This document shows, piece by piece, positions 54,275-64,000 of a stretch of 64,000 bases of DNA. The stretch is from the NCBI GenBank assembly GCA_001566295.1, contig KQ964246.1:3162001-3226000 (forward strand), given 5' to 3'. The DNA is from Microdochium bolleyi (taxonomy: Eukaryota; Ascomycota; Sordariomycetes; Xylariales; Microdochiaceae). The position numbers and the translations under genes are program-made. Each line of letters opens with the position of its first letter. The first letter of the stretch is position 1. A model generated the notes under the pieces. It had not been told where the DNA came from and made no database searches. It saw nothing but the letters and a program-made list of their open reading frames with translations.

Positions 54275-56168
54275 TTACTCCAACGCTTCACCGCTCAAAA
54301 TGCTCCGCAGAATGTCTGCGCCAAGTCCCTCCACGGCCTGCTCCATATCGGCGTCTCCAACGCAACTGGCAACCTTTTTGTCATCGGCGAGTCCAGCACT
54401 GGATGCGAAGCTCTTTCTTCCCCTCTTGCTTGGCGTCTGCTGCAACGCCAGAGAGCCTGTCTTGCCATCAACAGCCGCCACCAGCGATAATGTCTCCAGA
54501 CTACCCATAACCTCTCGGAATTCCGAGCTGGACAATGGGTGTAGGACCGAGTCTTGTCTGCAGAGCAGACAGTATGTGTCATACAGAGTCTTTATGCTAG
54601 GCGCCGCGCTTTGGTTCTTCGAAGGGGTGGTAACCACGCTGCTTGGCCGTGCCGCCCGGTTGCGCTTCTCAAGTGCCACGAGCGAGCACAGGGCAGCCTT
54701 TTGCTGCAGGTTTAGATTCTTAAGTCTCTGACTGGTGCCATTGCTGAACGCTGCAGCTGTGATCTTGTTGAGGTGCGCGATGCTGACGCGAGGGGCGGTC
54801 TCGATCGTCAAGCTCTTAAGCGATGCGGTCATTAGGGAGGAAACACTCTGGCTCGACTCTCGTTTCGAGGGCGAAGATGCATTCGGGTTCTCGCCAAGGA
54901 CTTTGCGAGATGGTGTGGCCAGGAGCATCGTTTCCCTCGCCTCAGCTTCGTGCTTCTGCTTCGTCTCGCTCTCAATCAAATCTATCGCACGCCTGCAAAT
55001 CTCGAACGCCTTACGCAAGTCTCCAGTCTGGCTCGAAACTTTGCGGGAGCAAAGCTCGACAGCGGCCGGGTGAATGAATGGAAGAGGGCTGCCTTGAGGT
55101 ACGAGGCTTGCAAGACGCTTCGTGATGATGTTCTTGATCTGCGGCGCGGTGTACGGTAGGAATGGTAGCAGCTCAGGCTTGAGGTTTCTCGACTTGAGCC
55201 GAGGGAGGAAGCGGTCTGTGAGATCCAAGGCGTTCGCAATGCCGACAAGTGCGAGGCGCGAGGTCTTCTGCATAGACCATTCGAATAGGCGATAGAGGCT
55301 TTCGAGGTCCAGTGTAAGAATGTGATCGATCTCGTCCAACACCACCAAGAAGACATCTGTAGACTTTTGCCGGGGCATAATGAGCTTCTGCAGTGCTATC
55401 GCAGCATCAGAGTCTGAGACGTCTGCCGCTCCATCAGCCGTGATCTGCTCCAGCAAGGTCTCGTACAGGTCCTTGGATGACTTGATGCTCATGCAATTGA
55501 TGTAGACCTTCTTTGCAGATGTTCCAGCGACGACTGTGTTGGTCATCTCGTTGACCATTGCACTCTTGCCTGTGCCTGGAGGTCCACTGACGTAGATACA
55601 GCCACTGGGATTCGGCTCCGCGCACCGATTAAGGAAGGCCTGCAGTTGTCCACGCTCATCGTCGCGACCAATCATCTGGCCAGGATCTGAGCTTCGGGAG
55701 AAAAGAAGTCGTGCTTGTGAGTAGACTGTCTGGATGCCTGATGGTGTTGAAGGTGTCTGTGGAGTTTGTCTCTTGATGATGCGGCTCGATGATATGACCC
55801 GATGGCGGGGGGTGACGGGCACTTTGACAAGAACATCCCGGAAGCGAGAGGTGCTGGGTGTGACTGGTGTGTATGGCGTGGTTGCCCGTGTTGTGGTACA
55901 TGAAGCGTCCTCTGTGATTTCGGAGCAGCTAGTCTCATCTGTTGACTCGGCGGCTTCCTCTCTGATCGGGTCTATGTTCTCGTCGTTGATCATGGAGGCG
56001 CGACTGATGCGCTTCGATCGTTTCGTGGCTGGCAATGGCTCTGTTGGCAGGAAGGAACAGTCAGTCGTTGTTTCTGTAGTTGTGGAAGCGGCATGATGGG
56101 TCGTTCTTACGCAAGTCCTTGACAGCCAACGAGCTTCGTGTCCTCTTTCCAAGCACAGCAGTTGCCAT
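54275..56168 (-). CDS. cdc6: DNA replication licensing factor Cdc6/Cdc18
   Basis: Exons 56111-56168 and 54275-56040, joined across a 70-nt intron (GTAAGA ... CAACAG), encode 607 residues. The first exon gives MATAVLGKRTRSSLAVKDL; the splice continues into QPLPATKRSKR. The N-terminus has a basic cluster and many CDK-type TP sites (TPVTPSTSR, VTPRHR, TPQTPSTPSG), as in Cdc6/Cdc18 proteins controlled by CDK phosphorylation and SCF. The AAA+ module has Walker A GPPGTGKS (172-179) and Walker B DEID (255-258), followed by GIANALDLTDRFLPRLKSR. The C-terminal winged-helix region includes IKTLYDTYCLLCRQDSVLHP. Cdc6 binds ORC at origins and loads MCM2-7 with Cdt1. Three ACGCGA elements lie 220-250 bp upstream, matching G1/S control. 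Confidence 0.94.
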
Positions 56169-56832
56169 CGTCGATTATGTTAATGTACAGAGAGAGAAGG
56201 TGATGATGGTTCGTGAAGCTTCGCAGTAGAAAAGTAGTGCAGTGTAGTGCAGTGAAGAAGAATATGCAGAATCAATAAACCAGAGTTGTGACAGTGAACG
56301 TTGTAAATGAGCAGGTGCAATGCACTGGGGCCGAGCTCTGGGAGGTTTAAAGCACCCGCCCTTGGCGTTCTTTGTCCGCGCCACTTTACGCGAGGAGATC
56401 GCGTCCTTTGTCGCGTTAAGGGTTGCAGGTGCACGGAAGGAGCGTGTCAAGGGAAGAGTGGGTCGCCCTGGCGCGCGCTTCGGAGCCGCACGCTCCCAAG
56501 ATGGACCCCCCCATCGGCACTATCTATCGCACTGTGCGCCATGTCAACTGTCCAGGTGACCCTTGCCCGCCGATAACCTGGGGCCGAAGCCAGCGGCGAC
56601 CTCCGGCGACACTGCGCGGCATGCACCGAAACCGCCGCACACTGATAGGAGTGGTCGTGCATCGCCACCAAGAATGGACTTTCTCCTGTAACTGAACATG
56701 GACCGGACTTTACACCTCGCACCATAATATGAAATGCTATGACCTCGTCACATGAGACTGCGGCTTTCCTCCGCACAGTCTGAACAACAGCCGCCTTCGC
56801 TGCCAAGGACAGAGCGAGGGGCACCCGGGATC
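56169..56832. other. Shared divergent promoter of cdc6 and the Moco sulfurase gene
   Basis: 664 bp between the two start codons. The ACGCGA cluster at 56388-56416 lies nearer cdc6. No TATA box stands out for the plus-strand gene. Confidence 0.6.
56388..56416 (-). promoter_or_regulatory. Three MCB-like ACGCGA elements upstream of cdc6
   Basis: ACGCGA is at 56388-56393 on the plus strand and at 56399-56404 and 56411-56416 on the minus strand, at 11-12 bp intervals, roughly one helical turn. MBF binds ACGCGT/ACGCGN-type sites and drives cdc18/CDC6 transcription at G1/S in yeasts. Confidence 0.6.
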
Positions 56833-59434
56833 ATGGCCAACCACCAGGAGGCTTACAATAGCCGGATCGAAGAATTGCGGCCCAGGGAGTTTCCCATGCT
56901 TCAAGGTATGTTTCAAATGCAACGTCCAGGTACACGGTCAATCAGTCTGACAATGCTTCTATGCAGAGGAGATCTACCTTGACCATGCCGGAACCACCCT
57001 CCCCCCCAAATCGTTGATGGACAGCTTTGCGGCAGACATGACAGCAAATCTGTATGGGAACCCACACTCTGCATCAACTTCATCCCAGAGGACAACCTCA
57101 AGCATCGACGATGTTCGCCATGCCGCCCTCCGTTTCTTTGGCGCCGATCCTGCAGAGTACGATCTTGTATTTGTGGCCAACGCCACGGCTGGCATCAAGC
57201 TCGTCGCCGAGGCCTTCAGAGCCATGCCCGGAGGCTTCCAGTATCTTTATCACCAAGACAGCCATACGAGCCTTGTTGGCGTAAGGGAGGAAGCCCGAAC
57301 CGAAAAATGTCTGGCAGATCAGGATGTGCAAGCCTGGTTGGAGGGCAGTACTACGCACCTTGAAGACGACTCGTCGCCAACAACATTATTTGCTTATCCG
57401 GCCCAGTCTAACATGGACGGTCGGAGGCTTCCACTAGACTGGTCGGCAAAGGTGAAGCGGTGTTCAAAACCAGCGGGAGCTCAAGTTTACACTCTGGTGG
57501 ATGCAGCGGCTCTGGTGGCAACATCACCTTTACATCTAGGAGACTCCGAATCGGCTCCAGATTTTGTGGTGCTAAGCTTCAACAAGATCTTCGGCTTCCC
57601 GAACCTCGGTGGGCTCATTGTTCGGCGGCAAGCGTCTTCATGTTTCCGAAGCCGCAGATACTTCGGCGGCGGGACAGTCAATATGGTGGTCAGCATAGGA
57701 GAGTCGTGGCACAACGTCAAGGAGCGCAATCTTCATGAGGCTCTTGAAGACGGCACTTTACCAATACACAGCATCCTGGCTCTGGGTCATGCGCTGAGAA
57801 TGCATCCTCAACTGTATAGCTCCATGCAAGAAGTCGCCGACCACACACGATACCTGCGTCAACGATTATTAGAACGACTAGCCGCTATGCGCCATCTCAG
57901 AAGCGGCGTACCTGTTTGTACAATATACTCACCGGTCGGTGTAGACGTTCCCGACATCGGCCCGACCATTGCATTCAACATACGGGAAGAAGCAGGGGCA
58001 TGGGTTAGTACTGCGGAGTTCGAGAAACTGGCGGTCCTGAAGCACTTCCATGTCCGCACGGGTGGGCTCTGCAACCCTGGCGGTGTTGCTACGGCGTTGC
58101 AGCTTGAGCCGTGGGAGATGAGGCAGAATTTTTCGTCTGGTTTTCGGTGCGACAACGGCAACGACATCATGAATGGGAAGCCTACTGGCGTCATACGCAT
58201 CAGCCTTGGTGCGATGAGCACCATGTCCGATATCAACCGCTTCGCAGACTTTGTGCAAGAGTTTTACGTCAACACGACCGTGGGGTCAACGAGCCCGGCC
58301 ATATTAGCGGGTACAGTTCCAGACGGGATGTACATTGACCAACTTGTCGTGTATCCAATCAAGAGCTGTGGCGGTTTTCGTGTACATGCAGGCACATCCT
58401 GGGAACTCAAGGCAGAAGGACTGGCGTGGGACCGGGAATGGTGTTTGGTGCATCTCGGAACGGGTCAAGCGCTGAGCCAGAAACGCTATCCTCGAATGGC
58501 TCTCATAAAGCCATCGCTCGACCTCGAGAGAGGCGAGCTTCGTATCACATACACAGCCCCAAGCAACCCGCAAGACATCCAGGCTTTGACCATCCCCTTG
58601 GCAGCGGATCGGACAGCTTACAAGAAGATCCGCACCGGCTGCACCATGTCCTCCCGCGTGTGCGGCGAAGACGTGGTGGCGCAGACATATGCTTCCGAAG
58701 AGATCACCAGCTTCTTCTCCGACATCCTCGGCACCCCATGCGCCCTCTCTCGATTCCCTGCGGGCGGCTCGGGCAAGAGCATGCGGCATGCCAAGGCCCA
58801 CCTCCAGAAACATCAGCGCCCAGCCGCAGCGACATCCGCAAAGGAGAAGCCCGGAAAGCCGTTGCAGGCTTCGAGCAGCGTACACGGGGACAGCGGCGGC
58901 GTGGTGACGCCCCCGGACTCTGACACAGAGGTTGAGAAGCCGAAGATTTTACTGTCGAACGAGAGTCCGATACTGGCCATTAGCCTGGCGAGTCTCGACG
59001 CCCTGAATCGCGAGATTACACGCAGCGGCCGCGGCGGCTCGCCAGTGTCGGCAGAGGTTTTCCGAGCTAACGTGGTCATCGGTAGCCGCAACCTTCGCAG
59101 CGGCGACGATGGCGACGAGGTCCGAACATCACCGGCACCAGCTTCGAAATTGCAGCCCTACGACGAAGACCATTGGTCTACCCTTAACATCGGATCTCAG
59201 GCCTTCCGCATGCTTGGGTCCTGCCGGAGGTGCCACATGGTCTGCATCAACCAGGACACGGGACAGAAGAGCGAGGAGCCGTTCATCACGCTGGCCAAGA
59301 CGAGGACGTTTGACGGCAAGGTCTTCTTTGGCACGCACATGTGCTGGACGCCACCTGCAATGACCGAGAGCAGCGAAGAGGCAAAGGAGCCGGCGAGGAT
59401 ATGCGTTGGGGATAGAATTGTAGTGGAGTCGTGA
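56833..59434 (+). CDS. hxB: Molybdenum cofactor sulfurase (HxB/MOCOS type)
   Basis: Exons 56833-56905 and 56967-59434, joined across a 61-nt intron (GTATGT ... TGCAG), encode 846 residues. The N-terminal NifS-like class V aminotransferase domain has IYLDHAGTTLPPKSLM, NLYGNPHSAS, ANATAGIKLVAEAF and the PLP lysine in LSFNKIFGFPNLGGLI (about Lys231). The cysteine that would carry the persulfide lies in HVRTGGLCNPGGVA. The C-terminal MOSC part starts around YIDQLVVYPIKSCGGFRVH and includes SQKRYPRMALIKPSL and GSCRRCHMVCINQDTGQKS. The enzyme moves sulfur from cysteine to the molybdenum cofactor of xanthine dehydrogenase and aldehyde oxidase, needed for purine use. An insert of about 80 low-complexity residues (KAHLQKHQRPAAATSAKEK onward) splits the MOSC domain. 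SFYKIFG is usual at the PLP site; Asn replaces Tyr here. Confidence 0.95.
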
Positions 59435-59871
59435 GAGGGATAGCGTGCTATAGTTGTTTGTATACGTGTTTGAATAGCATTCCTGTGTAAATCTTTCACC
59501 TATCTGGGAGCGGCATGAGATTCAATCATACTGTTCGTAACTTAATACGATTCAATGTTGTCGACGAAATGTCCAAGCACACAAATTCACGGACACGCTG
59601 TGGAGAAACAACACAAGCACAGTCATATCAGGAACAACGTTCGCTGTGAACCACAATCCGAACAATGAATAATCTGACAGCAAAACAACTCGCAGCAAGC
59701 ATAACCAATAGTAAAGAACAGCGTCACACCCTTGTTCGAAGACGAGAACTCTCACCACAACCCACATTGGCGTATATAGACAACCACACAAGAGTGAATC
59801 ATCCACCCGGCATTCCTGGTTCCAGCCGGACGGACAAGATGACTCCATGAACTAGAGTAGTAAAAAGCTAA
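59435..59871. other. Spacer between Moco sulfurase gene and tRNA
   Basis: AT-rich 3' flank of the sulfurase gene and presumed 3' flank of the tRNA gene. A GC-poor stretch next to the tRNA 3' end could include a terminator, but no clear T run is visible on the transcribed side. Confidence 0.5.
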
Positions 59872-60004
59872 CGACCCAGACGGGACTCGAACCCGCAATT
59901 TTCAGAGGATCGAACTCCGGGGAGCAAGCCCGTGTGGTTGCCCACTGAGCGAACTTGGTGTCCCCAAACCGAAATCTGACGCCTTACCATTAGGCCACCG
60001 GGCC
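59872..60004 (-). tRNA. tRNA-Arg(TCG) with 61-nt intron
   Basis: Read on the minus strand the cloverleaf is complete. The acceptor GGCCCGG pairs with CTGGGTC (two G-T pairs), discriminator G. The D stem GCCT/AGGC encloses AATGGTA. The anticodon stem TCAGA pairs with TCTGA. The T stem GCGGG/CCCGT encloses TTCGAGT. The anticodon loop is TT-TCG-G plus C after removal of an intron inserted one base 3' of the anticodon, at 59908-59968. The anticodon TCG (59970-59972) reads CGA and other CGN arginine codons. The mature form has 72 bases before CCA. The intron can form an internal helix (GGGGA with TCCCC). At 61 nt it is long for a nuclear tRNA intron. Confidence 0.93.
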
Positions 60005-63000
60005 GGGTAGAGATTAGATAAGCAGATTCTTTATCGCTGGATCTATTCTCCGGACCAGGTCGGCGGAAGGTGAAGGACAGTCAGGACTAGCTGAAGAGGC
60101 ATGTTCTTGCATAATGCACATGGTATCCATTTGATGTTCGTGTAGCTTTGCAGGTGCATCTCGAAGAACTCCGGTTGTGGGGTGTACTTGGCAGTCTTCT
60201 TGGTTTTTGTAAATCAGACCTCGAAAGTCGAGACCAAGGTTGCAGTGCTCGAGAATCGGATAATCCAGTATTGCATAACTATCTCCTAGCACAGACGTAC
60301 GTCCTGAGACATTGCTTTGTGGACCATTGAACACTTGTGTAATGCTAGTCCGTATGTGCAGTTCAGTGCTCATCGTTCTGAAAGAATGGTCAGTCGCAAA
60401 CTGAAATTCTCCCTGCAGCACCGTTCGCAAACTGTCCGCGACTACGCAGAACCTTTGCAGCCATAGGCAGCACTAGAGAAATCTATAATAACACAATGAT
60501 GATCCAGAGGTTCGCAGTAGAGAATCCCATCGAACTTCAGAGTGCATCGTGTCTCGCGGATCTCTCACCGAGGGAAACCCAATCATGCAGGCTGTCATGC
60601 ACGACAGAGATGCCCAACCGTCGCACGACACAGCGCAACAGTTCACCTACATATGTCTTCCGCAAGGCGCACCAGTCCAATCATCGCGTCATGCTTTCGG
60701 GGCAATCGCGTGTCAGGTCGCATGATGCAGACGCGTCTCACGCGGGACTGCTACGATTGGGGCAGAGGCCAATGGTGCATTTTGAAGGGTTCCCGCTGTT
60801 GTTGAGTTGGCAAAGTGGAGATGGCTACGGGTAGTGGCGCAGAATTGCGTGGCTGTCTCGACTGTCTCCCACAATGATCCGCTTCAGGCGCGGACTAAGC
60901 TCGAATGACAGGCGAGAATGTTCGACGATGGGGCTCCCCACTCTGCCAGCGAACCGTGGTCATGAACACAGTCATCTCGCCTGATCTCGGCTTCTATGCC
61001 TGGCGAAACAAAGAATATAACGAAGTGACCTATCCGAGCTAGTGTGTGCCTGGCATCAAAGTTCGTCACGACGGCCGGGCAGCGGCGAGGCGTCTCGGGA
61101 CACGGGCCTGATCGTAATAAGCTTGCAGGAGCAGCTCACGATGCATGCCGTGCGAGCGGGTAAATCCTGCATGGCATCCCCTATAAGCGTCTTCTCAGGC
61201 AGACTGCCTCGCTCGGCTTCCTGCAGTCTGGGTCACGAAACAGCCCTGTAATTTCAAGCAGAGGCAGGTGGAATGATCTGCCTCATGTAACATCTAATGT
61301 CGCATCTGGCCAGCGTGGCTCGAGTGACGGCCAATACCGGGCAAATGTACTGAGGGAAAGTCAATTGAGGCGATTGAGAGGTCGGCTGGCCCCATATAAG
61401 AGATGAGCGGTGAAGGATTGGCAATGGCTGATTTGGCGGAGGCAGGAACTCGGACGTGCGAGATCCGCAGGAAACAGCCAGTGATTGTCATGCTGACTCT
61501 AGGGAGGGTCCTCATACCGTCGACAGCCTGCAGGGGACCCTCCAGGTGTGAACCTCAACCCGAACCCAGCCGCTAGTTACCCTAGGATAACGGATGGGCA
61601 GATGGCCAGCCTGAAGAAATGTCTCGACTGGGGTGTGTCTGTAGGGCGACAAACTCGGCTGCTGCATTGGACTGATCGGCGTCGAAAGCGATGTGAGGGC
61701 TAAAATACTGGTGAGGCGGAGCGAGTGTCCGCAGTAACGATTATGCTTAGAGGAGGCCCGTGGAGGAAGATGAACGGGCTGGAGAGAGCGCAAGAGTTGT
61801 GAAGTCGGCCAAGAGGTCGAGCGCATGACGCTGTCTCAATGTGGTCCGTCCTCGATACTCCGGAGTCGCGTGCCCCCGGCCTGCAGATGGGATGCTGTGT
61901 TCGTCGACGGTAGTACCTGATCCGTCCACGTACGTCCCTACTCTTCAAGCCGGATGGGACTGATGACAGCCCTGTCTCATGCCGCAGACCCTGCCCCGAG
62001 GCTAAGCTTGATCTCCATGGCGACGAGGAAGAGTCGGACCCGCTACAAGACGACGTCAATTTCGTGGTTCATGGTAGTGGGGTTCCGTGCTCCCTGTCAG
62101 ACCGAGGAAAGTGCGGGAGAGCGGGTGCCCATCTCGCCTCAGGCTGGCTCAAACGATGACAGCATGGAAGCCTACGCGCAATGACTCCGGACTGAGGACG
62201 AAAACTCTCTTCTCAAGAGCAGCATCGGGGGACTTGGAGCACAGGGATAAAAAGCAATGATGAACCCTTTAGCATGAGGGGGCCTAAGGGAAAAAAAAAA
62301 AAACAAGAACTCTAGCAAGCTCGAAGCAAGGACGACTGACACTCCAAAGAGGAAGGAGGGGCTAAAGCAGCGGCGAAACCCAAGACAAGACATGCAGGCG
62401 CAGCCCGAGCCACTTGCACCGCATCCCATGGGATGGACGTCTCCTGAAGGTACGCAGTACTCCGTACAGGCGTTCTCGGCTGCGCTCGCAGATGGCGCTT
62501 TCCGCAAAGTGACCTTCACCTCGCCACTCTCACTCTCTGCTCCCGACGCCCAGCCTGTGCCAGCGAGCGCGACGGGATGCGCAGCTCTCCCTCCATCAAC
62601 ATGCTATGGTGCGACTGTCTGGACCCCGACAGCGCACATGACCAGCCAATGCTGCCAGTGAAGACAGACGATGCTGGCGCCTGCACGAAGGGGCGTGTGA
62701 CGAGCGGAGAAGCTTGAGTCTGCCGACCAGCACAACCAATGGGGAGCCTTGACCGCAGCGACTTCTGGACTAGCTCCAGCCTCCAGCCTCCAACATTTCG
62801 ATGCTGCAGGGCGATCCGCCTGCACACCTCCAGGCGCTCTCGCGAGAACACACCTCTTCACGCGCACCGATCTGTCCTCCGTTGTTGCGGCTGGCCATCA
62901 CTTGACGAGGGAATATCCCGGTGCCAAAGGCGGCTGCCGTGTCAATTTAAACAACCTAAGCCCAGAGGCACAGGACTGTTGGTGGTGCTGTCTGGCGCTT

Positions 63001-63792
63001 CAAAAACTTGCTTGGACCAGCCCCCCCCCCCACCCCGGCTTGCCTGCCACCCACTTGCTCCCATCCATGCACCCCTCCACACCTGGACACTCAAAGCTGG
63101 GCCGCCTGCCACGAGCCCGACAGGGTCGCTCGTCCTTGTCGAGGGCTTGTATCGTGCTGTATCCCTCCCGCCGTGCATTAGTTCCGTCCTGCATCCCAAG
63201 GGAGGCAGACAGACGCCTGTGTTGTTGTTCTCGCTATTTGCCACGGTCAAGACGTGTCTTGCTGCGGAACATAAGCGTAGGCCTCTTGCTGTACCCATCT
63301 GTAGACAACACTCCCGCGACGAATCAGCCAAGAGCAGCCAGCAACAGCACAAGGACAGGCCGCATGGGCTTTCATGCAGCTTTCAGTCACCCGCCTCAGC
63401 ACTCGATACCCTTTCCCTCTTCCCGACGCCTCTCCGATTGGATTTGCAAATTTTCTGCATCTGTCTTGTCTCTTTCCTTCTTGCGCCCGTCAAAGCTGTA
63501 TTGGTCAATCCGATAGCCTTTGTTGAGGTCCGAAACAAGTCGAAAAGTCGGTCACGATCCGATATCACCCACAGCGCACGGCAACAACCACGATTTGCCG
63601 GGACAGCATTTGTCGCACCGAGCCCAGATGCCTCGAGTCTCTTCGTCAGAGCGACTGCGCAACTGAGACACCTGCGCCGGCAGGTTTGCGACCTGCAACT
63701 CGACAGCACGATCCCGGTTGGCGACAACTTCCACGCCGCTGCGTTCATGGTGCGCGCGCTCGACAGCGCCGTCTCGAGCTTGATCTCCCAGC
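60005..63792. other. Region without recognised genes
   Basis: 3.8 kb with no supported gene. A frame at 60014-60430 (minus) begins at TTG and has no family resemblance. A run of 13 A occurs at 62291-62303. A 391-codon plus-strand frame (62739-63914) overlaps other frames and has low-complexity composition. Part of the last 1 kb is probably the promoter and leader of the gene starting at 63793, given its pyrimidine-rich tracts. Confidence 0.5.
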
Positions 63793-64000
63793 ATGGCTGC
63801 GGTCGACGTTTTGGGGTTTGCCCCGTCCGGGCTAGGGAGCAGTTTTGGCTCGCCAACGGTGCTGTCTCTGGTGGGCGCAGCCGCCGCTCCAACGACGCAG
63901 TGGGAGGAGCATGAGTTGGAGACACGCCTAAACCTAATTGCCTCGGCCTGGATCTGGTTGAGACGCAACAATGGCCTTGTAAGTCCAGGTTTTGCTGTGC
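63793..64000 (+). CDS. First exon of an unidentified gene, cut by window edge
   Basis: An ATG at 63793 opens a frame with protein-like composition: MAAVDVLGFAPSGLG, SPTVLSLVGAAAAP, then WEEHELETRLNLIASAWIWL. After 62 codons the sequence reads GGCCTT followed by GTAAGT (63979-63984), a consensus donor site, so the first exon probably ends at 63978. The rest of the gene is outside the window. The frame remains open to the edge, so a single-exon reading cannot be excluded. The N-terminus is mildly hydrophobic but lacks a convincing signal peptide. I do not recognise the family. Confidence 0.45.
   Translation, partial: MAAVDVLGFAPSGLGSSFGSPTVLSLVGAAAAPTTQWEEHELETRLNLIASAWIWLRRNNGLVSPGFAV

Noticed and set aside
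54275..56152. Cdc6 read as a single exon from 56152
   Set aside because: That reading gives an atypical N-terminus from another frame; the ATG at 56168 with a 70-nt intron gives a basic Cdc6-like start and canonical splice sites.
60014..60430. 138-codon minus-strand frame next to the tRNA
   Set aside because: It begins with TTG; the first ATG is internal, and nothing in the product is recognisable.
63006..63030. Long C run as a possible telomeric or rearrangement junction
   Set aside because: It is a simple homopolymer with no TTAGGG-type repeat nearby and no change in gene character around it.
62739..63914. 391-codon plus-strand frame near the right edge
   Set aside because: It overlaps a 255-codon frame and antisense frames, has no family signature, and runs through the start region of the more convincing exon at 63793.

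Overview
The window comes from a nuclear chromosome of a filamentous ascomycete (Pezizomycotina). The evidence is short spliceosomal introns (mostly 52-104 nt, GTRNGT donors, CTAAC-like branch points), intron-interrupted small genes, an intron-containing nuclear tRNA, and a gene set typical of moulds: palF-type arrestin, Crz1, alternative oxidase, Kar9, a hxB-type molybdenum cofactor sulfurase and a GT69 mannosyltransferase. I cannot name the species. No transposon ORF, CRISPR array or rRNA gene is visible.

Layout. A truncated membrane-anchored protein gene (1-1838, minus) and kar9 (3613-6711, plus) diverge from a 1.8 kb spacer. From 6.7 to 14.9 kb the window is almost empty of long genes; it holds one spliced 70-aa gene (11245-11533), a duplicated 26-bp word, a palindrome and simple repeats. 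A putative mitochondrial protein (14878-16332) is followed by a ten-exon minus-strand gene (16986-21195) that joins a Tle1-like (DUF2235) hydrolase, a P-loop GTPase and a membrane segment in one 1185-aa polypeptide. Next come a 147-aa probable mitochondrial protein, the calcineurin-responsive factor Crz1, an F-box/ankyrin protein and alternative oxidase. From 32.8 to 51.6 kb genes are dense and mostly alternate in strand: eIF3j, Mdm31/32, Pno1, a Rad60/Esc2 SUMO-like protein, Lsm6, an SAM methyltransferase, a GT69 mannosyltransferase, Pmp24, a cysteine-rich DUF3716-like frame carrying an in-frame TAG, and PalF. After a 2.7 kb spacer, cdc6 and the Moco sulfurase diverge from a shared 664-bp promoter. 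A tRNA-Arg(TCG) with a 61-nt intron follows, then 3.8 kb without a recognised gene, and the first exon of a further gene at the right edge.

The genes are mostly unrelated housekeeping and stress-response genes, not a cluster. Most sit in convergent or divergent pairs. Points that stand out are the hydrolase-GTPase fusion, three ACGCGA elements upstream of cdc6, four PSAP motifs in PalF with GCCAAG sites upstream, a stop-free 96-nt intron in the oxidase gene, and the interrupted DUF3716-like frame. Exon boundaries were derived by hand from reading-frame continuity and splice consensus; all spliced models keep phase through to a stop codon.
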